Source: Dinoroseobacter sp049801095
GTDB taxonomy: Bacteria > Pseudomonadota > Alphaproteobacteria > Rhodobacterales > Rhodobacteraceae
DNA: 64,000 nucleotides
Reading direction: 5' to 3'
Assembly: GCF_049801095.1 (NCBI RefSeq)
Contig: NZ_JBNAGH010000004.1
Location: 124,001-188,000 of the forward strand
Of the stretch, positions 42,809 through 51,648 are shown piece by piece. How positions within the stretch are numbered: the stretch's first letter is position 1; every line of letters starts with the position of its first letter. Both the position numbers and the translations under genes were made by a program. The notes under the pieces were generated by a model, which was not told where the DNA came from, did not search any database, and saw nothing but the letters and a program-made list of their open reading frames with translations.

Positions 42809-43519
42809 ATGCAGGCGCAAGATCCCCTTTCGGCTCAGGCCCAGACTTTGGCCCCGGGCGATGGCTCGGCCACCCAGCGGGCCTACCACACCTTGCGCAA
42901 GATGATCGTGACCGGGGCCCTGCAGCCAGGCGAAAAGCTCAAGATCGACGGGTTGCGCAAGCGGCTCGACACCGGGGCCTCGCCGATCCGCGAGGCGCTG
43001 AGCCTGCTGACCTCGGACTATCTGGTGGAGCGGATCGACCAGCGCGGCTTTCGCACCGCCGATGTCAGTGCTGAGAATTTCGATGAGATCCTGACCCTGC
43101 GCTGCACGCTGGAGGATCTAGCCCTGCGCGAGAGCCTCGCGGCGGCAACCGAGGCTTGGGAAGAAGACGTGGTGCTCGCCCATCACCGGATGAAGCGGGC
43201 CAAGGCCGCGCAGGACCCGGACTACGAGACCTTTCACAAGAGCTTTCACATGGCGCTTCTGTCCAATGCGCGCTCGCCCATCCTGCTGAAATTCTGCTCC
43301 CAGCTCTATGATCTGAACATCCGCTACCGCTATCTCGCGGGCAGCGCGCTGAGTTATGGCCGCCGGGATGTGGGCGATGAGCATGCAGGCATTCTAGCTG
43401 CCGTCGTTGCCCGGGATGTGGAGGCCGCGAGCACGCGCCTCTTGGATCACTACCGCAACACCGGGGCGTTTCTGGCCGAAAGCCTCGGGGACAGCGCGGC
43501 CCCCAAGGTGGCGGAATAG
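42809..43519 (+). CDS. GntR-family regulator (FadR/FCD)
   Basis: 236-residue regulator with N-terminal winged HTH (RAYHTLRKMIVTGALQPGEK, DTGASPIREALSLLTSDYLV) and helical FCD domain (HKSFHMALLSNARSPILLKF and DEHAGILAAVVARDVEAA). The start at 42809 is preferred (CGGAGA 8 nt upstream) over the ATG 24 nt earlier. It lies 202 bp after iolG and converges, with a 4-bp gap, on the intradiol dioxygenase gene. It more probably regulates the aromatic operon on the right than inositol genes; no clear operator was found. Confidence 0.83.
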   Translation: MQAQDPLSAQAQTLAPGDGSATQRAYHTLRKMIVTGALQPGEKLKIDGLRKRLDTGASPIREALSLLTSDYLVERIDQRGFRTADVSAENFDEILTLRCTLEDLALRESLAAATEAWEEDVVLAHHRMKRAKAAQDPDYETFHKSFHMALLSNARSPILLKFCSQLYDLNIRYRYLAGSALSYGRRDVGDEHAGILAAVVARDVEAASTRLLDHYRNTGAFLAESLGDSAAPKVAE

Positions 43520-43523
43520 CGCC

Positions 43524-44396
43524 TCAGCCCAAGGGCACCAGCGTCAGATCGAATGTGACGGCGAGGTAATCCTCCGGCACCTTGCCCGAGAGGGCGAACC
43601 CCTCTGCCGGGAAGCTGCCCGCAGGCCGCGTCTCATAGCGCATCACGAGATCCTCGCGCACGCCAAAAACCGTGTCCTGATCGAGATAGGGGTCATCCTC
43701 GGGGAAAACCTCGGTGACGAGCGGCTTATAGCCCTCGGCCTCGACGATGTAGTGCAGATGCGAGGGCCGCCATGGGTGCCGCCCACAGGCGCGCAGGATA
43801 TCCCCCACGGGCCCGTCCGAAGGCACGGTGTATTCCACGGGCCGCACGGTGGTGAAGGCATAGCGGCCGTCATCACCGACGGTCTGCAGCCCGTGGAATG
43901 AGTAGGTGTCCTGATCTGGGTCCTGGCTGGAATAGAGCCCGTTCGGCGCCGTCTGCCAGATATCGAGCGTCGCCCCGGGGATCGGGCTGCCATCGGGCGC
44001 CCGCACGACGCCCTCGGCCAGCAACACGGGCGCGTCGAAATCCTGCCGCAGATCGCCCCCCACGTGCAGCGGCGGCGAACCCGTGATGTGGAACGGCCCC
44101 AGCACCGAGGAGGACGTCCCCTCGGGCGCATTGTGCAGCATATCCACCAACGACGAGAGCCCCAGCACATCCGAGAGGAGCACAAACTCATGCCGCTCCT
44201 TGTCCGAGATCTCGCCCGCCCGTTCGAGGAACTGGATGCCCATGTTCCACTCCGCATGGGTCAGGTTCGTCTCCCGCGCGAAGGCATGGAGATGGCGTAC
44301 GAGGCTGCCCATCACCTCCCGCAGGCGCGGGTCCGTCCCCTCGCCCAGATAGCCCATGAACACATCGGTGATATTGTCTTTGGTCACATTCCGCAT
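43524..44396 (-). CDS. intradiol ring-cleavage dioxygenase (catechol/hydroxyquinol 1,2-type)
   Basis: 290-residue Fe(III) dioxygenase. N-terminal helical dimerisation domain (residues 1-100) precedes the beta-sandwich. The Fe ligands can be placed as Tyr in WQTAPNGLYSSQDP, Tyr in RPVEYTVPSDGPVGDIL, and His/His in HPWRPSHLHYIVEAEGY. Length fits catechol 1,2- or hydroxyquinol 1,2-dioxygenases. Last gene after a TRAP transporter in a minus-strand operon. No muconate cycloisomerase or maleylacetate reductase is nearby, so the substrate may be a less common catechol. Confidence 0.88.
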   Translation of the reverse strand: MRNVTKDNITDVFMGYLGEGTDPRLREVMGSLVRHLHAFARETNLTHAEWNMGIQFLERAGEISDKERHEFVLLSDVLGLSSLVDMLHNAPEGTSSSVLGPFHITGSPPLHVGGDLRQDFDAPVLLAEGVVRAPDGSPIPGATLDIWQTAPNGLYSSQDPDQDTYSFHGLQTVGDDGRYAFTTVRPVEYTVPSDGPVGDILRACGRHPWRPSHLHYIVEAEGYKPLVTEVFPEDDPYLDQDTVFGVREDLVMRYETRPAGSFPAEGFALSGKVPEDYLAVTFDLTLVPLG

Positions 44397-44413
44397 GGGA
44401 CGGTCTCCTGTGG

Positions 44414-45718
44414 TCAGAGAAGGGCGAGGCTGAGGCCGGGGAAGCGGATCAGCACGATCAGCACCAGCAGCATCACGAAGGCAAAGGGCAAGGCGCCGAG
44501 GAACACATCCTTGAGCTTGATCCGGTCATCATCGAGCGTCGCCTTGATGACAAAGCAACTCAGGCCCAGAGGCGGCGTCAGCAGCCCGATCTCGGCGGCG
44601 ACCACGGCCACGATCCCGAACCACACGAGGCTCAGCCCCATATCGTCGATCAGCGGCAGGAAGAGCGGCACGACGATCAGGATGATCGAGGCCGTATCGA
44701 GGATGGTCCCGAGAAACAGCATCAGCACGACAAGCAACACCATGATCCAGAAAAAGGAAAACTCATTGGCTGCCAGCAAGTTCTGCAGCTCGTTGGGAAG
44801 GCCCGCAAGGCCGAGCATCCGGGCATACATGGAGGCCGCCGTGATCAGGAAGAGGATCGCGGCGGTGATATGGCCGGTCTCGATCACCGTCTCCCAGAAG
44901 CTGCGCAGGTTGATCCGCCCCCGCACGGCGGCGATGATGATCCCGAGCAGTGAGCCCGCCGCCCCGGCCTCCACCGGTGTGGTCCAGCCCGTATAGATCC
45001 CGCCAAGAACGACGATGATCAGCCCAAGGATCGGCAGGGTTTTCACGGCGATCTCGGACCAGGGCATGAGATCGCCCTCCTCCACCATCTCGCCGCCGAC
45101 AAAGCCCGGAGTGAAGCGCCCCATGAACCAGATCGCCGCCACATAGGCCGCCGCGAGCAACAGGCCCGGGATCACGCCCGCGAGGAACATCTCCCCCACG
45201 GATTGTTCGGCCACGAAGGAATAGATGATCAGCATCGCCGAGGGCGGGATGATCATGCCGAGCACCGAGCTCCCGGCCACCACACCCACGGCGAAGCGTG
45301 GGTTGTAGTTGTGGCGCAGCATCTCGGGCACGGACATTTTCGAAAATACCGAGGCCGAGGCGATGGACGACCCGGTTACTGCGGCAAAAACCGCATTCGC
45401 GCCCACCGTGGCCATGCCGATCCCGCCGGTGATGCGACGGAAGCCCTGGTTCATGACCGAGTAGATATCCGCGCCCAGCCCCGCCTTAGAGACGATCAGC
45501 CCCATGAAGGTGAAAAGCGGAATGGTGGCGAAAGTGTATTCCATCGCGCTGTCGCCGATGGCGATTTTCAGCAGCGCAAAGGACAGATCCATGCTGTCGC
45601 GCATGATCCAGATCGCGAGAAAGCTCACGAGGCCAAGCGCGATCGGGATATACATGCCGAGATAGATCAGCACGATGATCGCGACGATGGAGACGAGACC
45701 GATATCGACGGGGGTCAT
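44414..45718 (-). CDS. TRAP transporter large permease (DctM-like)
   Basis: 434-residue inner-membrane protein with about 12 hydrophobic segments, for example YTFATIPLFTFMGLIVSKAG and FSFFWIMVLLVVLMLFLGTI. Glycine-rich motifs such as GASVFSKMSVPEMLRH-like and SSVLGMIIPPSAMLIIYSF are typical of DctM. It uses ion gradients to import an organic acid captured by the periplasmic DctP protein. ATGA overlap with dctQ upstream; dioxygenase gene follows 17 bp later. Confidence 0.93.
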   Translation of the reverse strand: MTPVDIGLVSIVAIIVLIYLGMYIPIALGLVSFLAIWIMRDSMDLSFALLKIAIGDSAMEYTFATIPLFTFMGLIVSKAGLGADIYSVMNQGFRRITGGIGMATVGANAVFAAVTGSSIASASVFSKMSVPEMLRHNYNPRFAVGVVAGSSVLGMIIPPSAMLIIYSFVAEQSVGEMFLAGVIPGLLLAAAYVAAIWFMGRFTPGFVGGEMVEEGDLMPWSEIAVKTLPILGLIIVVLGGIYTGWTTPVEAGAAGSLLGIIIAAVRGRINLRSFWETVIETGHITAAILFLITAASMYARMLGLAGLPNELQNLLAANEFSFFWIMVLLVVLMLFLGTILDTASIILIVVPLFLPLIDDMGLSLVWFGIVAVVAAEIGLLTPPLGLSCFVIKATLDDDRIKLKDVFLGALPFAFVMLLVLIVLIRFPGLSLALL

Positions 45719-46236
45719 GAGCCGCTTTCCTGATGGGGCGCATCATCCCCGGTCTGGCTGAAGATGTGCAGGATGAAATGCACCGTGCAGAGGCAGGCGC
45801 TCAGGAAGATCACCAGCTTCACCGGCCACCAAGGCGCCGTGAAGACGCCGGGGACACCGAAGAAATCCTTGGTCTCCCACATCTCGAGGAATTCCGGCCA
45901 GATCGCGACGGCCACCAGCACCATGAAGAGCGCGCTGACCGCGTCGATGATCCGGCTCATGGCGCGGCCCACGGGCGGTTTGCGGCGGCGCATCAGCATC
46001 AGGAACCCGTCCGAACGCGTCAGCCGCCCGACCCGGATCACATCCGGGAGCTGTAGGAAGACGATGAGCACCATAGAGAATTGCACGACCTCCACCGCGC
46101 CCAGAAAGGGTTTCGAGAAGATCCCCCGCGCGATGATGTCGTAATTGACCACCGCGATCAGGGCGATGACCACAAAGGTGCCAGCGGCGTTGGCCGCCAT
46201 GGCGACGTCGCTGGCAATTTTGGAAAAAAGGCTCAT
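45715..46236 (-). CDS. TRAP transporter small permease (DctQ-like)
   Basis: 173-residue protein with four membrane segments (AGTFVVIALIAVVNYDIIAR, VEVVQFSMVLIVFLQLP, VSALFMVLVAVAIWPEFL, WPVKLVIFLSACLCTVHFIL). Size and topology fit DctQ. Coupled to dctM by ATGA. Confidence 0.9.
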   Translation of the reverse strand: MSLFSKIASDVAMAANAAGTFVVIALIAVVNYDIIARGIFSKPFLGAVEVVQFSMVLIVFLQLPDVIRVGRLTRSDGFLMLMRRRKPPVGRAMSRIIDAVSALFMVLVAVAIWPEFLEMWETKDFFGVPGVFTAPWWPVKLVIFLSACLCTVHFILHIFSQTGDDAPHQESGS

Positions 46237-46253
46237 TCCGGGGCCGTCAGAGC

Positions 46254-47342
46254 TCAGTTGACCGCATCATCATCGGACCAATCGCGGACCGGGGTGAAGC
46301 CCGCGGCCTGCAGCTTGCCCATATAGGTGTTGAGCATCTGCGTGCCCGGCTGACCCGCTGCGTCGAGGCTCGCGGCCCATTCGGCTGCGATGTTCGGCAT
46401 GGCATTGGCCCAGGCCGCGCGCTCGGCCGCGTCCATCTCGACCACGGTGCCACCTGCGGCCACATAGGCTTCGCGGCTCGCCTCGGCCCGGTCCATGGCA
46501 ATGCCCGCCACATGGTCGCGATAGGCCACGGCGACCTCTTGCAGCACGTCCTTCACCTCATCCGGGAGCTTCTCCCAGTAATCCTTGTTCACGGTGATCG
46601 TCTTGGAGTTCACCGCGCCCAGATCAGCCTTGAGCATATAGGGCGCCACCTCGGCGATCTTGAAGGTCGAAGCCGCCTCGGGCCAGAGCATGGCGTGATC
46701 CACAAGCCCGGTCTGCACCATGTTGTAGAAATCCGTCAGACCTCCGCGCACACCGGCAGCCCCCTCGATCCCCTCGAGATAGCGCAGGTTCATCCCTGCC
46801 CCCGCGACCTTGGAGCCTTCGAGATCGGACAGCGCGTTCACGGGCTCCCGCGAGAAGACCTGATAGGTGTCGAGCACCACGCCCGTGGCGAGATAAACCT
46901 GGTTCTGCTTGTCGAACTCGGCCTGCATGGCCGGGTATTCCTTGGCGATCTCGTCGACCGCCTTGGCCACGGCGCGCGCGTCTGCGGCCACGAAGGGGGT
47001 CACCGCCGCAAGCCCTTGGGAGGGCAGCTTGGAGCTGTGGAAGATGGTGGTGACGATGCCGATATCGCCCAGGCCCAGCTTGACGCCCTCGAGCACGCCC
47101 TTGGGTTTGACGATGGTGCCGCCATAGCTCTCCATCCAGTCCATCTCATAATTACCGGTCATGGCGAGGCGCTTGTCGACCTCGGGGATGAAGAAATTCG
47201 TGAACTCCTTCACCCAAAGCGCCCGGGCCGGGTAGCCGTCGATCACGCTCACGCGGATCTTTTCCTGTGCCAAGGTCGGGAGCGCGGTGGCCCCGATCAG
47301 AAGCGCCGCCAGCGTGGCGCGGCGTGTCAGTTTGCTGAACAT
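46254..47342 (-). CDS. TRAP transporter substrate-binding protein (DctP-like)
   Basis: 362-residue periplasmic protein with a Sec signal (MFSKLTRRATLAALLIGATA, cleavage near TLA-QE). Segments FSREPVNALSDLEGSKVAGA, GLTDFYNMVQTGLVDHAML and SKTITVNKDYWEKLPDEV correspond to the DctP fold, the first carrying the region that usually holds the carboxylate-binding Arg. First of the TRAP trio. Preceded by OsmC with a 6-bp-arm hairpin (47359-47376) in the gap, which could modulate readthrough. Confidence 0.92.
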   Translation of the reverse strand: MFSKLTRRATLAALLIGATALPTLAQEKIRVSVIDGYPARALWVKEFTNFFIPEVDKRLAMTGNYEMDWMESYGGTIVKPKGVLEGVKLGLGDIGIVTTIFHSSKLPSQGLAAVTPFVAADARAVAKAVDEIAKEYPAMQAEFDKQNQVYLATGVVLDTYQVFSREPVNALSDLEGSKVAGAGMNLRYLEGIEGAAGVRGGLTDFYNMVQTGLVDHAMLWPEAASTFKIAEVAPYMLKADLGAVNSKTITVNKDYWEKLPDEVKDVLQEVAVAYRDHVAGIAMDRAEASREAYVAAGGTVVEMDAAERAAWANAMPNIAAEWAASLDAAGQPGTQMLNTYMGKLQAAGFTPVRDWSDDDAVN

Positions 47343-47369
47343 GGTATCCTCCCTTATTGGCCTGTTTTC

Positions 47370-47825
47370 TCAGGCCTTCCTCCAGATTGTTGTGAGCTCC
47401 GTCCCCGCCGCGACAAAGAGCTTGGCGAGGGGGCAGTATTTTTCGACCTCGGAGGCCACGGCCTGCAACTCTTGGTCGGTTGCGGTGCCGTCGCTGAGGA
47501 CGGTTTGCGTGATGGATTGAAACGGGACGTCGATTTCTTCGGAGAGCGTCACGCCCCTTCGGTCGAACTGACAGGCGACGCTGATCTGCAGATGCCCGAT
47601 ATCAACCCCAAGCTTCGTCGCGCATTTATGGCCGATCACATTGGTGCAGCCGATCAATGCGCTCAGCGCCGTGTCCGTCGGCGTCGGCCCGGCATTGGTC
47701 CCGCCCCGCTCGGTCGGCTCGTCGATGGCAAAGCCCAGATCGCGAATGGTGACATCCGCCCGTGAGTGGCTGGAGCCTCGCGCATCGGCCTTCAGCGTGA
47801 CCGTGGTTTTCGGACGCAACGCCAT
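47370..47825 (-). CDS. OsmC-family protein
   Basis: 151-residue OsmC/Ohr-like protein. The two redox cysteines are in SALIGCTNVIGHKCATKLG and VEKYCPLAKLF; Arg/Glu positions of peroxidase centres are not clearly visible. OsmC proteins reduce organic hydroperoxides or act as uncharacterised thiol hydrolases. It sits between a nitroreductase and a TRAP transporter in a catabolic operon, 3 bp after the nitroreductase stop. Confidence 0.83.
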   Translation of the reverse strand: MALRPKTTVTLKADARGSSHSRADVTIRDLGFAIDEPTERGGTNAGPTPTDTALSALIGCTNVIGHKCATKLGVDIGHLQISVACQFDRRGVTLSEEIDVPFQSITQTVLSDGTATDQELQAVASEVEKYCPLAKLFVAAGTELTTIWRKA

Positions 47826-47828
47826 GGC

Positions 47829-48491
47829 TCAGATGATCTCGCAGATATCGTCAAAACCGAAGCGCGGCAGCTTCTGAAACAGCGCGGTTTCATCCGCATA
47901 GCCGATATTGCAGAGGAAATTGGATTTCCAACCATTCTCGGCGAAAAACTCCTCATCCACGATGGAGTTTGAGAACCCCGACATCGCCCCCACATCGAGC
48001 CCCATGGCCCGGGCCGCGATCATGAAATACGCGCCTTGCAGGGTGGAGTTGCGATAGGCGGTGTCATGGGCATAGCCCGGCTTGCCCTCAAAGAGCGGCT
48101 TGCGATCCTCATGGGGAAAGAGGAAGTCGAGCTTGCGCCAATACTCCGGGTCCCAGGCGATGATCGCCGTGACCGGGGCCGCGCGCATCTTCTCCACATT
48201 CTTGGGCTTGAGGGACTTGGCCAGCCGGGTTTTCGCCGCATCGCTGGTCACGAAGATGAACCGCGCCGGGCAGGTATTCATGCTGGTCGGGCCATTGATC
48301 GTGATCTCGTAGAGAGTGCGCAACATCTCTTCGCTGACCGGCTTGTCCGTCCAGGCGTAGTGGGAGCGCGCATCCCGCAGGATCAGGTCAATCGCATCAT
48401 CGTCGAGCCGCGGCTTACGCGCGCGCAGAGACCGCACCGCCTCCTGCGCCTGGGCGCGCAGGGCCGCGAGGGATTGCTCGCCCTCCCCCAT
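47829..48491 (-). CDS. nitroreductase family protein, RutE/HadB-like
   Basis: 220-residue FMN-dependent reductase. ARSHYAWTDKPVSEEMLRTL, NGPTSMNTCPARFIFVTS, HDTAYRNSTLQGAYFMIAAR and AMSGFSNSIVDEEFF match the RutE-type subgroup (malonic semialdehyde reductase and relatives). Start ATG overlaps the FAH-gene stop (TGATG), with GTG one codon upstream as alternative. Role in this operon: reducing an aldehyde, quinone or unsaturated intermediate is plausible. Confidence 0.83.
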   Translation of the reverse strand: MGEGEQSLAALRAQAQEAVRSLRARKPRLDDDAIDLILRDARSHYAWTDKPVSEEMLRTLYEITINGPTSMNTCPARFIFVTSDAAKTRLAKSLKPKNVEKMRAAPVTAIIAWDPEYWRKLDFLFPHEDRKPLFEGKPGYAHDTAYRNSTLQGAYFMIAARAMGLDVGAMSGFSNSIVDEEFFAENGWKSNFLCNIGYADETALFQKLPRFGFDDICEII

Positions 48492-49378
48492 CACTCGGCC
48501 GCCGTCTTCTGGGCCAGATCGGCCTCATCGATGATGGGGCTAGCGCAGATGCCGATCCCCTCGATCTCGATCTCGACGGTCTCGCCGGGGCGGAGCCAAC
48601 GCGGGTTCGGTTTCTTGGCATGGCCGACGCCCGGCGGGGTGCCAAGAGCGATATGGTCGCCGGGGCTGAGCGTGGTGTAGCCCGAAATGATCGAGATCGC
48701 CTTGGCCGCGCCCCAGAGCATGTTGCTTGTGTTCGAGGATTGCAGGATCTCGTCCCCCACCCGGCTCTCGATCTTGAGGCCGGACGCGCCCTCGGGCAAA
48801 TCCTCGGGCGTGACCACAAAGGGCCCGATCGCGCCGGTGGCGTCGAAGTTCTTGCCGGGCGTCCATTGGTGGGTCTTGCGCTGGTAGTCACGCACGGAGC
48901 CGTCATTGAACACCGTATAGCCAAAGACATGGGACAGGGCGTCGGTCTCGGTGATGTTGCGCCCCTCCTTGCCGATGATCACCATCAGCTCGGCCTCATA
49001 ATCGAGCTGCTCCGAGCAGCTGGGCCGCACCATGGGCGCGCCTGCGGCCATGATCGATTTGCGCCCCCGCATGAAGAGCGCCGGGTAATCCGGGATCTCG
49101 TAGCCGCCCTCCTTGATATGCTCCACATAGTTCAGGCCAAGGCAGATGATCGTGGGCGGGGCCGCGATGGGCAGCGCGGGTGTGATCTCGGAAACGGGGA
49201 TGGTCGCCGCCCCGGACGCAGCAGCGGTTGCCGCGGCCGCGCGCAGATCCGGGTCCTCCGCCAGCGCGGCGAGATCGGCGCCAACGCCCGGCAGAGCCGC
49301 GCTCAGATTGACCGCGTGATCGCCGCTTACGGCAAATACGCTTTGTGCGCCCTCGACGCGCCCCACTAGAAATCGCAT
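48491..49378 (-). CDS. fumarylacetoacetate hydrolase (FAH) family protein
   Basis: 295-residue FAH-fold hydrolase/decarboxylase. IICLGLNYVEHIKEGGYEIP, PALFMRGRKSIMAAGAP, LDYEAELMVIIGKEGRNI (metal Glu residues) and GTPPGVGHAKKPNPRWLRPG are characteristic of the acylpyruvate/2-hydroxymuconate-type group. First gene of the aromatic-type operon, with GGGAGG before the ATG; the 98-bp gap to the divergent YciI gene must hold both promoters. Confidence 0.88.
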   Translation of the reverse strand: MRFLVGRVEGAQSVFAVSGDHAVNLSAALPGVGADLAALAEDPDLRAAAATAAASGAATIPVSEITPALPIAAPPTIICLGLNYVEHIKEGGYEIPDYPALFMRGRKSIMAAGAPMVRPSCSEQLDYEAELMVIIGKEGRNITETDALSHVFGYTVFNDGSVRDYQRKTHQWTPGKNFDATGAIGPFVVTPEDLPEGASGLKIESRVGDEILQSSNTSNMLWGAAKAISIISGYTTLSPGDHIALGTPPGVGHAKKPNPRWLRPGETVEIEIEGIGICASPIIDEADLAQKTAAE

Positions 49379-49476
49379 CCCAGCCTCCCTCTTGCTTACG
49401 GGTATTTTTGGCGATAAAAAAACCTCAAGTCAAATAAAATCGATATTTTGAAATCGAGCATGGAAGGAGGGAGGCA

Positions 49477-49863
49477 ATGCCCCCATGGGAGAGCTACAAG
49501 GCTGAGGCCAAGGCGCGGGGTGCGCTCGCGTTGGAGTTGTATGTGGCGCAATCGACGCCCACCGGCGCACCGGAGGCGGTCAAGGCCGCCCTGCCCGATC
49601 ACCTGGCCTATCAGGCCGAGCTGGAGGCGCTTGGCGCGCTCGCCTTTGCCGGGCCGATGTCCGATGAGACCGGCGCGCTGATGGAGGGGATCGGGCTGAT
49701 CATCTACCGGGCGGAATCCTTCGAGGCGGCCAAGGTGATGGCCGAGGCCGACCCGATGCATGCCTGTGGCGCGCGCAGCTATGTGCTGCGGAAATGGCTG
49801 ATCAATGAAGGGTCCCTGACCCTGTCGGTCGGGCTGTCCGGCAAGACCGTCACCCTCGACTAG
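49477..49863 (+). CDS. YciI-family protein
   Basis: 128-residue protein with YciI-like fold: LPDHLAYQAELEALGALAFA, GPMSDETGALMEGIGLIIYR and SFEAAKVMAEADPMHACG give the conserved Asp/His region. SD GGAAGGAGGGAGG is strong. Divergent from the FAH gene, convergent with the hydrolase gene across a 24-nt hairpin. Family members are small hydrolase/dehydrochlorinase-like enzymes; function unknown here. Confidence 0.78.
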   Translation: MPPWESYKAEAKARGALALELYVAQSTPTGAPEAVKAALPDHLAYQAELEALGALAFAGPMSDETGALMEGIGLIIYRAESFEAAKVMAEADPMHACGARSYVLRKWLINEGSLTLSVGLSGKTVTLD

Positions 49864-49939
49864 GGCCCCTCTGGACCGCGGCTGCCAGGGTGCAGGTAGG
49901 CAAATCCTGGCACGTGGGCGAGATCCGCGGCGCGCGTCC

Positions 49940-49963
49940 GCTCTGTCCGGCTACGGACAGAGC
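49940..49963. terminator. 24-nt hairpin between convergent genes
   Basis: Perfect 10-bp stem GCTCTGTCCG / CGGACAGAGC with GCTA loop, 16 bp before the hydrolase stop and 77 bp after the YciI stop. Same 10+4+10 geometry as the two elements at 21407 and 21490. Probably a bidirectional terminator without U-tail. Confidence 0.6.
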
Positions 49964-49978
49964 CCCCTTCTCCTACCC

Positions 49979-50680
49979 TCACGCGCTCCGCGCCAACCAG
50001 CTCTGCATTGCCTCTGTCACCGAATTAGGCGTCTCGATCGTCGGCAAATGCCCCGCCTCCGGGATCTGCACCAACTCGGCACCGGGGATCAGATCCCGCA
50101 TCAGCTCATGCCGTGCAGGCGGGCACAGCCGGTCCTGCGCCCCGCAGAGCACCAGGCTCGGCACTGTCACCGCGCGCAAACTCTCCTGTTGATCCGGGCG
50201 GGTCTGCAGCGCCCGGGACTGCGCCGCAAAGACCTCAGGCCCAAAATCCAGCGCCATGCGCAGGCACAGGTCGAGATTGGGATCCGCCGGGTCCTCCGAG
50301 GCGAGGTAATAGGGCATCAGCTCCTCTCGCATGATCGCCTCGAGGCCCTTTTCGCGCAGCCGTGCCAGCTGGGCAGACCGCCCTTCCGCCTTTCCGGGGG
50401 GTTCCGCCCGCGGGTTGGTGTCCAGAAGCGCAAGCCGCGTCACCCGCTCCGGGGCGAGACGGATCACCTCCATGGCGACGATCCCCCCCATGGAGAGCCC
50501 GGCCAACGCGAAACGGGGCGGCGCGATATCGAGCACAGCCTCCGCAAGCTCCGCGATGTTGTCCTGCCCGGTAAGCGGCGCAACAAGAATGGCGCGATCT
50601 CGGGACAGGGACGCGATCTGGGATCCGAAAAGCCGCGCATCGCACATCATCCCGGGCAGCAGAACGAGCGGTTCGCTCAT
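49979..50680 (-). CDS. alpha/beta hydrolase
   Basis: 233-residue alpha/beta-hydrolase. Oxyanion region LVLLPGMMCDARLFGSQI, nucleophile elbow GLSMGGIVAME, catalytic Asp in LCGAQDRLCPPARHE and His in PEAGHLPTIETP are all present. Similar small hydrolases act as lactonases or esterases (PcaD-like). Last gene of the HisD-like/LacI/bicupin operon, joined to the bicupin by ATGA. Confidence 0.85.
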   Translation of the reverse strand: MSEPLVLLPGMMCDARLFGSQIASLSRDRAILVAPLTGQDNIAELAEAVLDIAPPRFALAGLSMGGIVAMEVIRLAPERVTRLALLDTNPRAEPPGKAEGRSAQLARLREKGLEAIMREELMPYYLASEDPADPNLDLCLRMALDFGPEVFAAQSRALQTRPDQQESLRAVTVPSLVLCGAQDRLCPPARHELMRDLIPGAELVQIPEAGHLPTIETPNSVTEAMQSWLARSA

Positions 50681-51648
50681 CCCGCGCGCGGCAGGGTCTT
50701 GCCCGCCGGATCGCTCGTCCGCCGTACCCGATAGAGGCTGACCTCCCCTGTCATGGCCGGCGTCAGGGTGTGCGAGAGCCCCGGTTGGATCAGACAGGTG
50801 TCACCGGGATTGAGCACGGTCTCGCCCCCGTCCCAGGCGAGCCGCCAATGCCCCCGCATGGGCATCAGCACCTCTGGCATCTCGCTGAGAAGCGCCGCCT
50901 CGGAGGCAGATCCGCGCGTGAGAAACTCCACCTCGAAGCCCGGTCGATCCTCGAGCACGGCCCCCGTCCCAATCACCTTGACCGGCGCGCGATCCGCCAG
51001 CGCCATCAGGTCCCAATACCGCGCAACGTAATGGGGCACGACATCCGCCGTGCTGGGCTCCCCGCGCTTGGAGAGCTCCTCGGCGGACATGAGCGGCATA
51101 GGCGCGACGCCCTCGGGCAAGTGCTCGCCCTTGGCACTGTCATAGAGCTTGCCATTCTCGCCCAGAACCAGCCCATGGGCCCCGGCATCCTCCACGACCT
51201 GCGGCGCCCAATGGACCCCGCCCCCCGCATCATCGCCGCCCAGCACGGCCATGATCATCCCATAGTCGAGCCCGATATTCTCGAACCCTCGGAAGATCCC
51301 CGTGGGGATGTTGAAGATGTCGCCCTCTTCCAGCACGACCTCCCCCGCATCGCCATGGCGCCCCCAAAAGAACCGCCAGCGCCCCTTGAGCACGAAGAAC
51401 ACCTCGGCGGTGTTGTGATCATGGAGCGAGTTGCGGCATTTCGGCGGCTGGCCCGCCGCGCCGATATTGAAGCCGATCGCATCGCGCAGATGGACATGCT
51501 GGTCCGGGCTTTCCGAGACGCCGCCCCCGATAATGGTGAAGTTTTCCTTCTGGTCCGAGCCCGGGGTGTGGGCGTCAATGAAGGCGGTCTTGCAAGGCAC
51601 AAGCTCGCCATAGCGCACGATGCGGGGCTGCAGATCGGGCGAAGTCAT
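50677..51648 (-). CDS. bicupin protein, gentisate-dioxygenase-like
   Basis: 323-residue two-domain cupin. First domain: NSLHDHNTAEVFFVLKGRWR with the metal triad His/His/Glu, then EEGDIFNIPTGIFRGFEN. Second domain: MPMRGHWRLAWDGGETVL and PGDTCLIQPGLSHTLTPA, where the canonical metal His residues are reduced, so the second barrel may be structural. Ring-cleaving gentisate and salicylate dioxygenases have a similar double-cupin architecture. ATGA overlaps at both ends within the operon. Confidence 0.75.
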   Translation of the reverse strand: MTSPDLQPRIVRYGELVPCKTAFIDAHTPGSDQKENFTIIGGGVSESPDQHVHLRDAIGFNIGAAGQPPKCRNSLHDHNTAEVFFVLKGRWRFFWGRHGDAGEVVLEEGDIFNIPTGIFRGFENIGLDYGMIMAVLGGDDAGGGVHWAPQVVEDAGAHGLVLGENGKLYDSAKGEHLPEGVAPMPLMSAEELSKRGEPSTADVVPHYVARYWDLMALADRAPVKVIGTGAVLEDRPGFEVEFLTRGSASEAALLSEMPEVLMPMRGHWRLAWDGGETVLNPGDTCLIQPGLSHTLTPAMTGEVSLYRVRRTSDPAGKTLPRAG

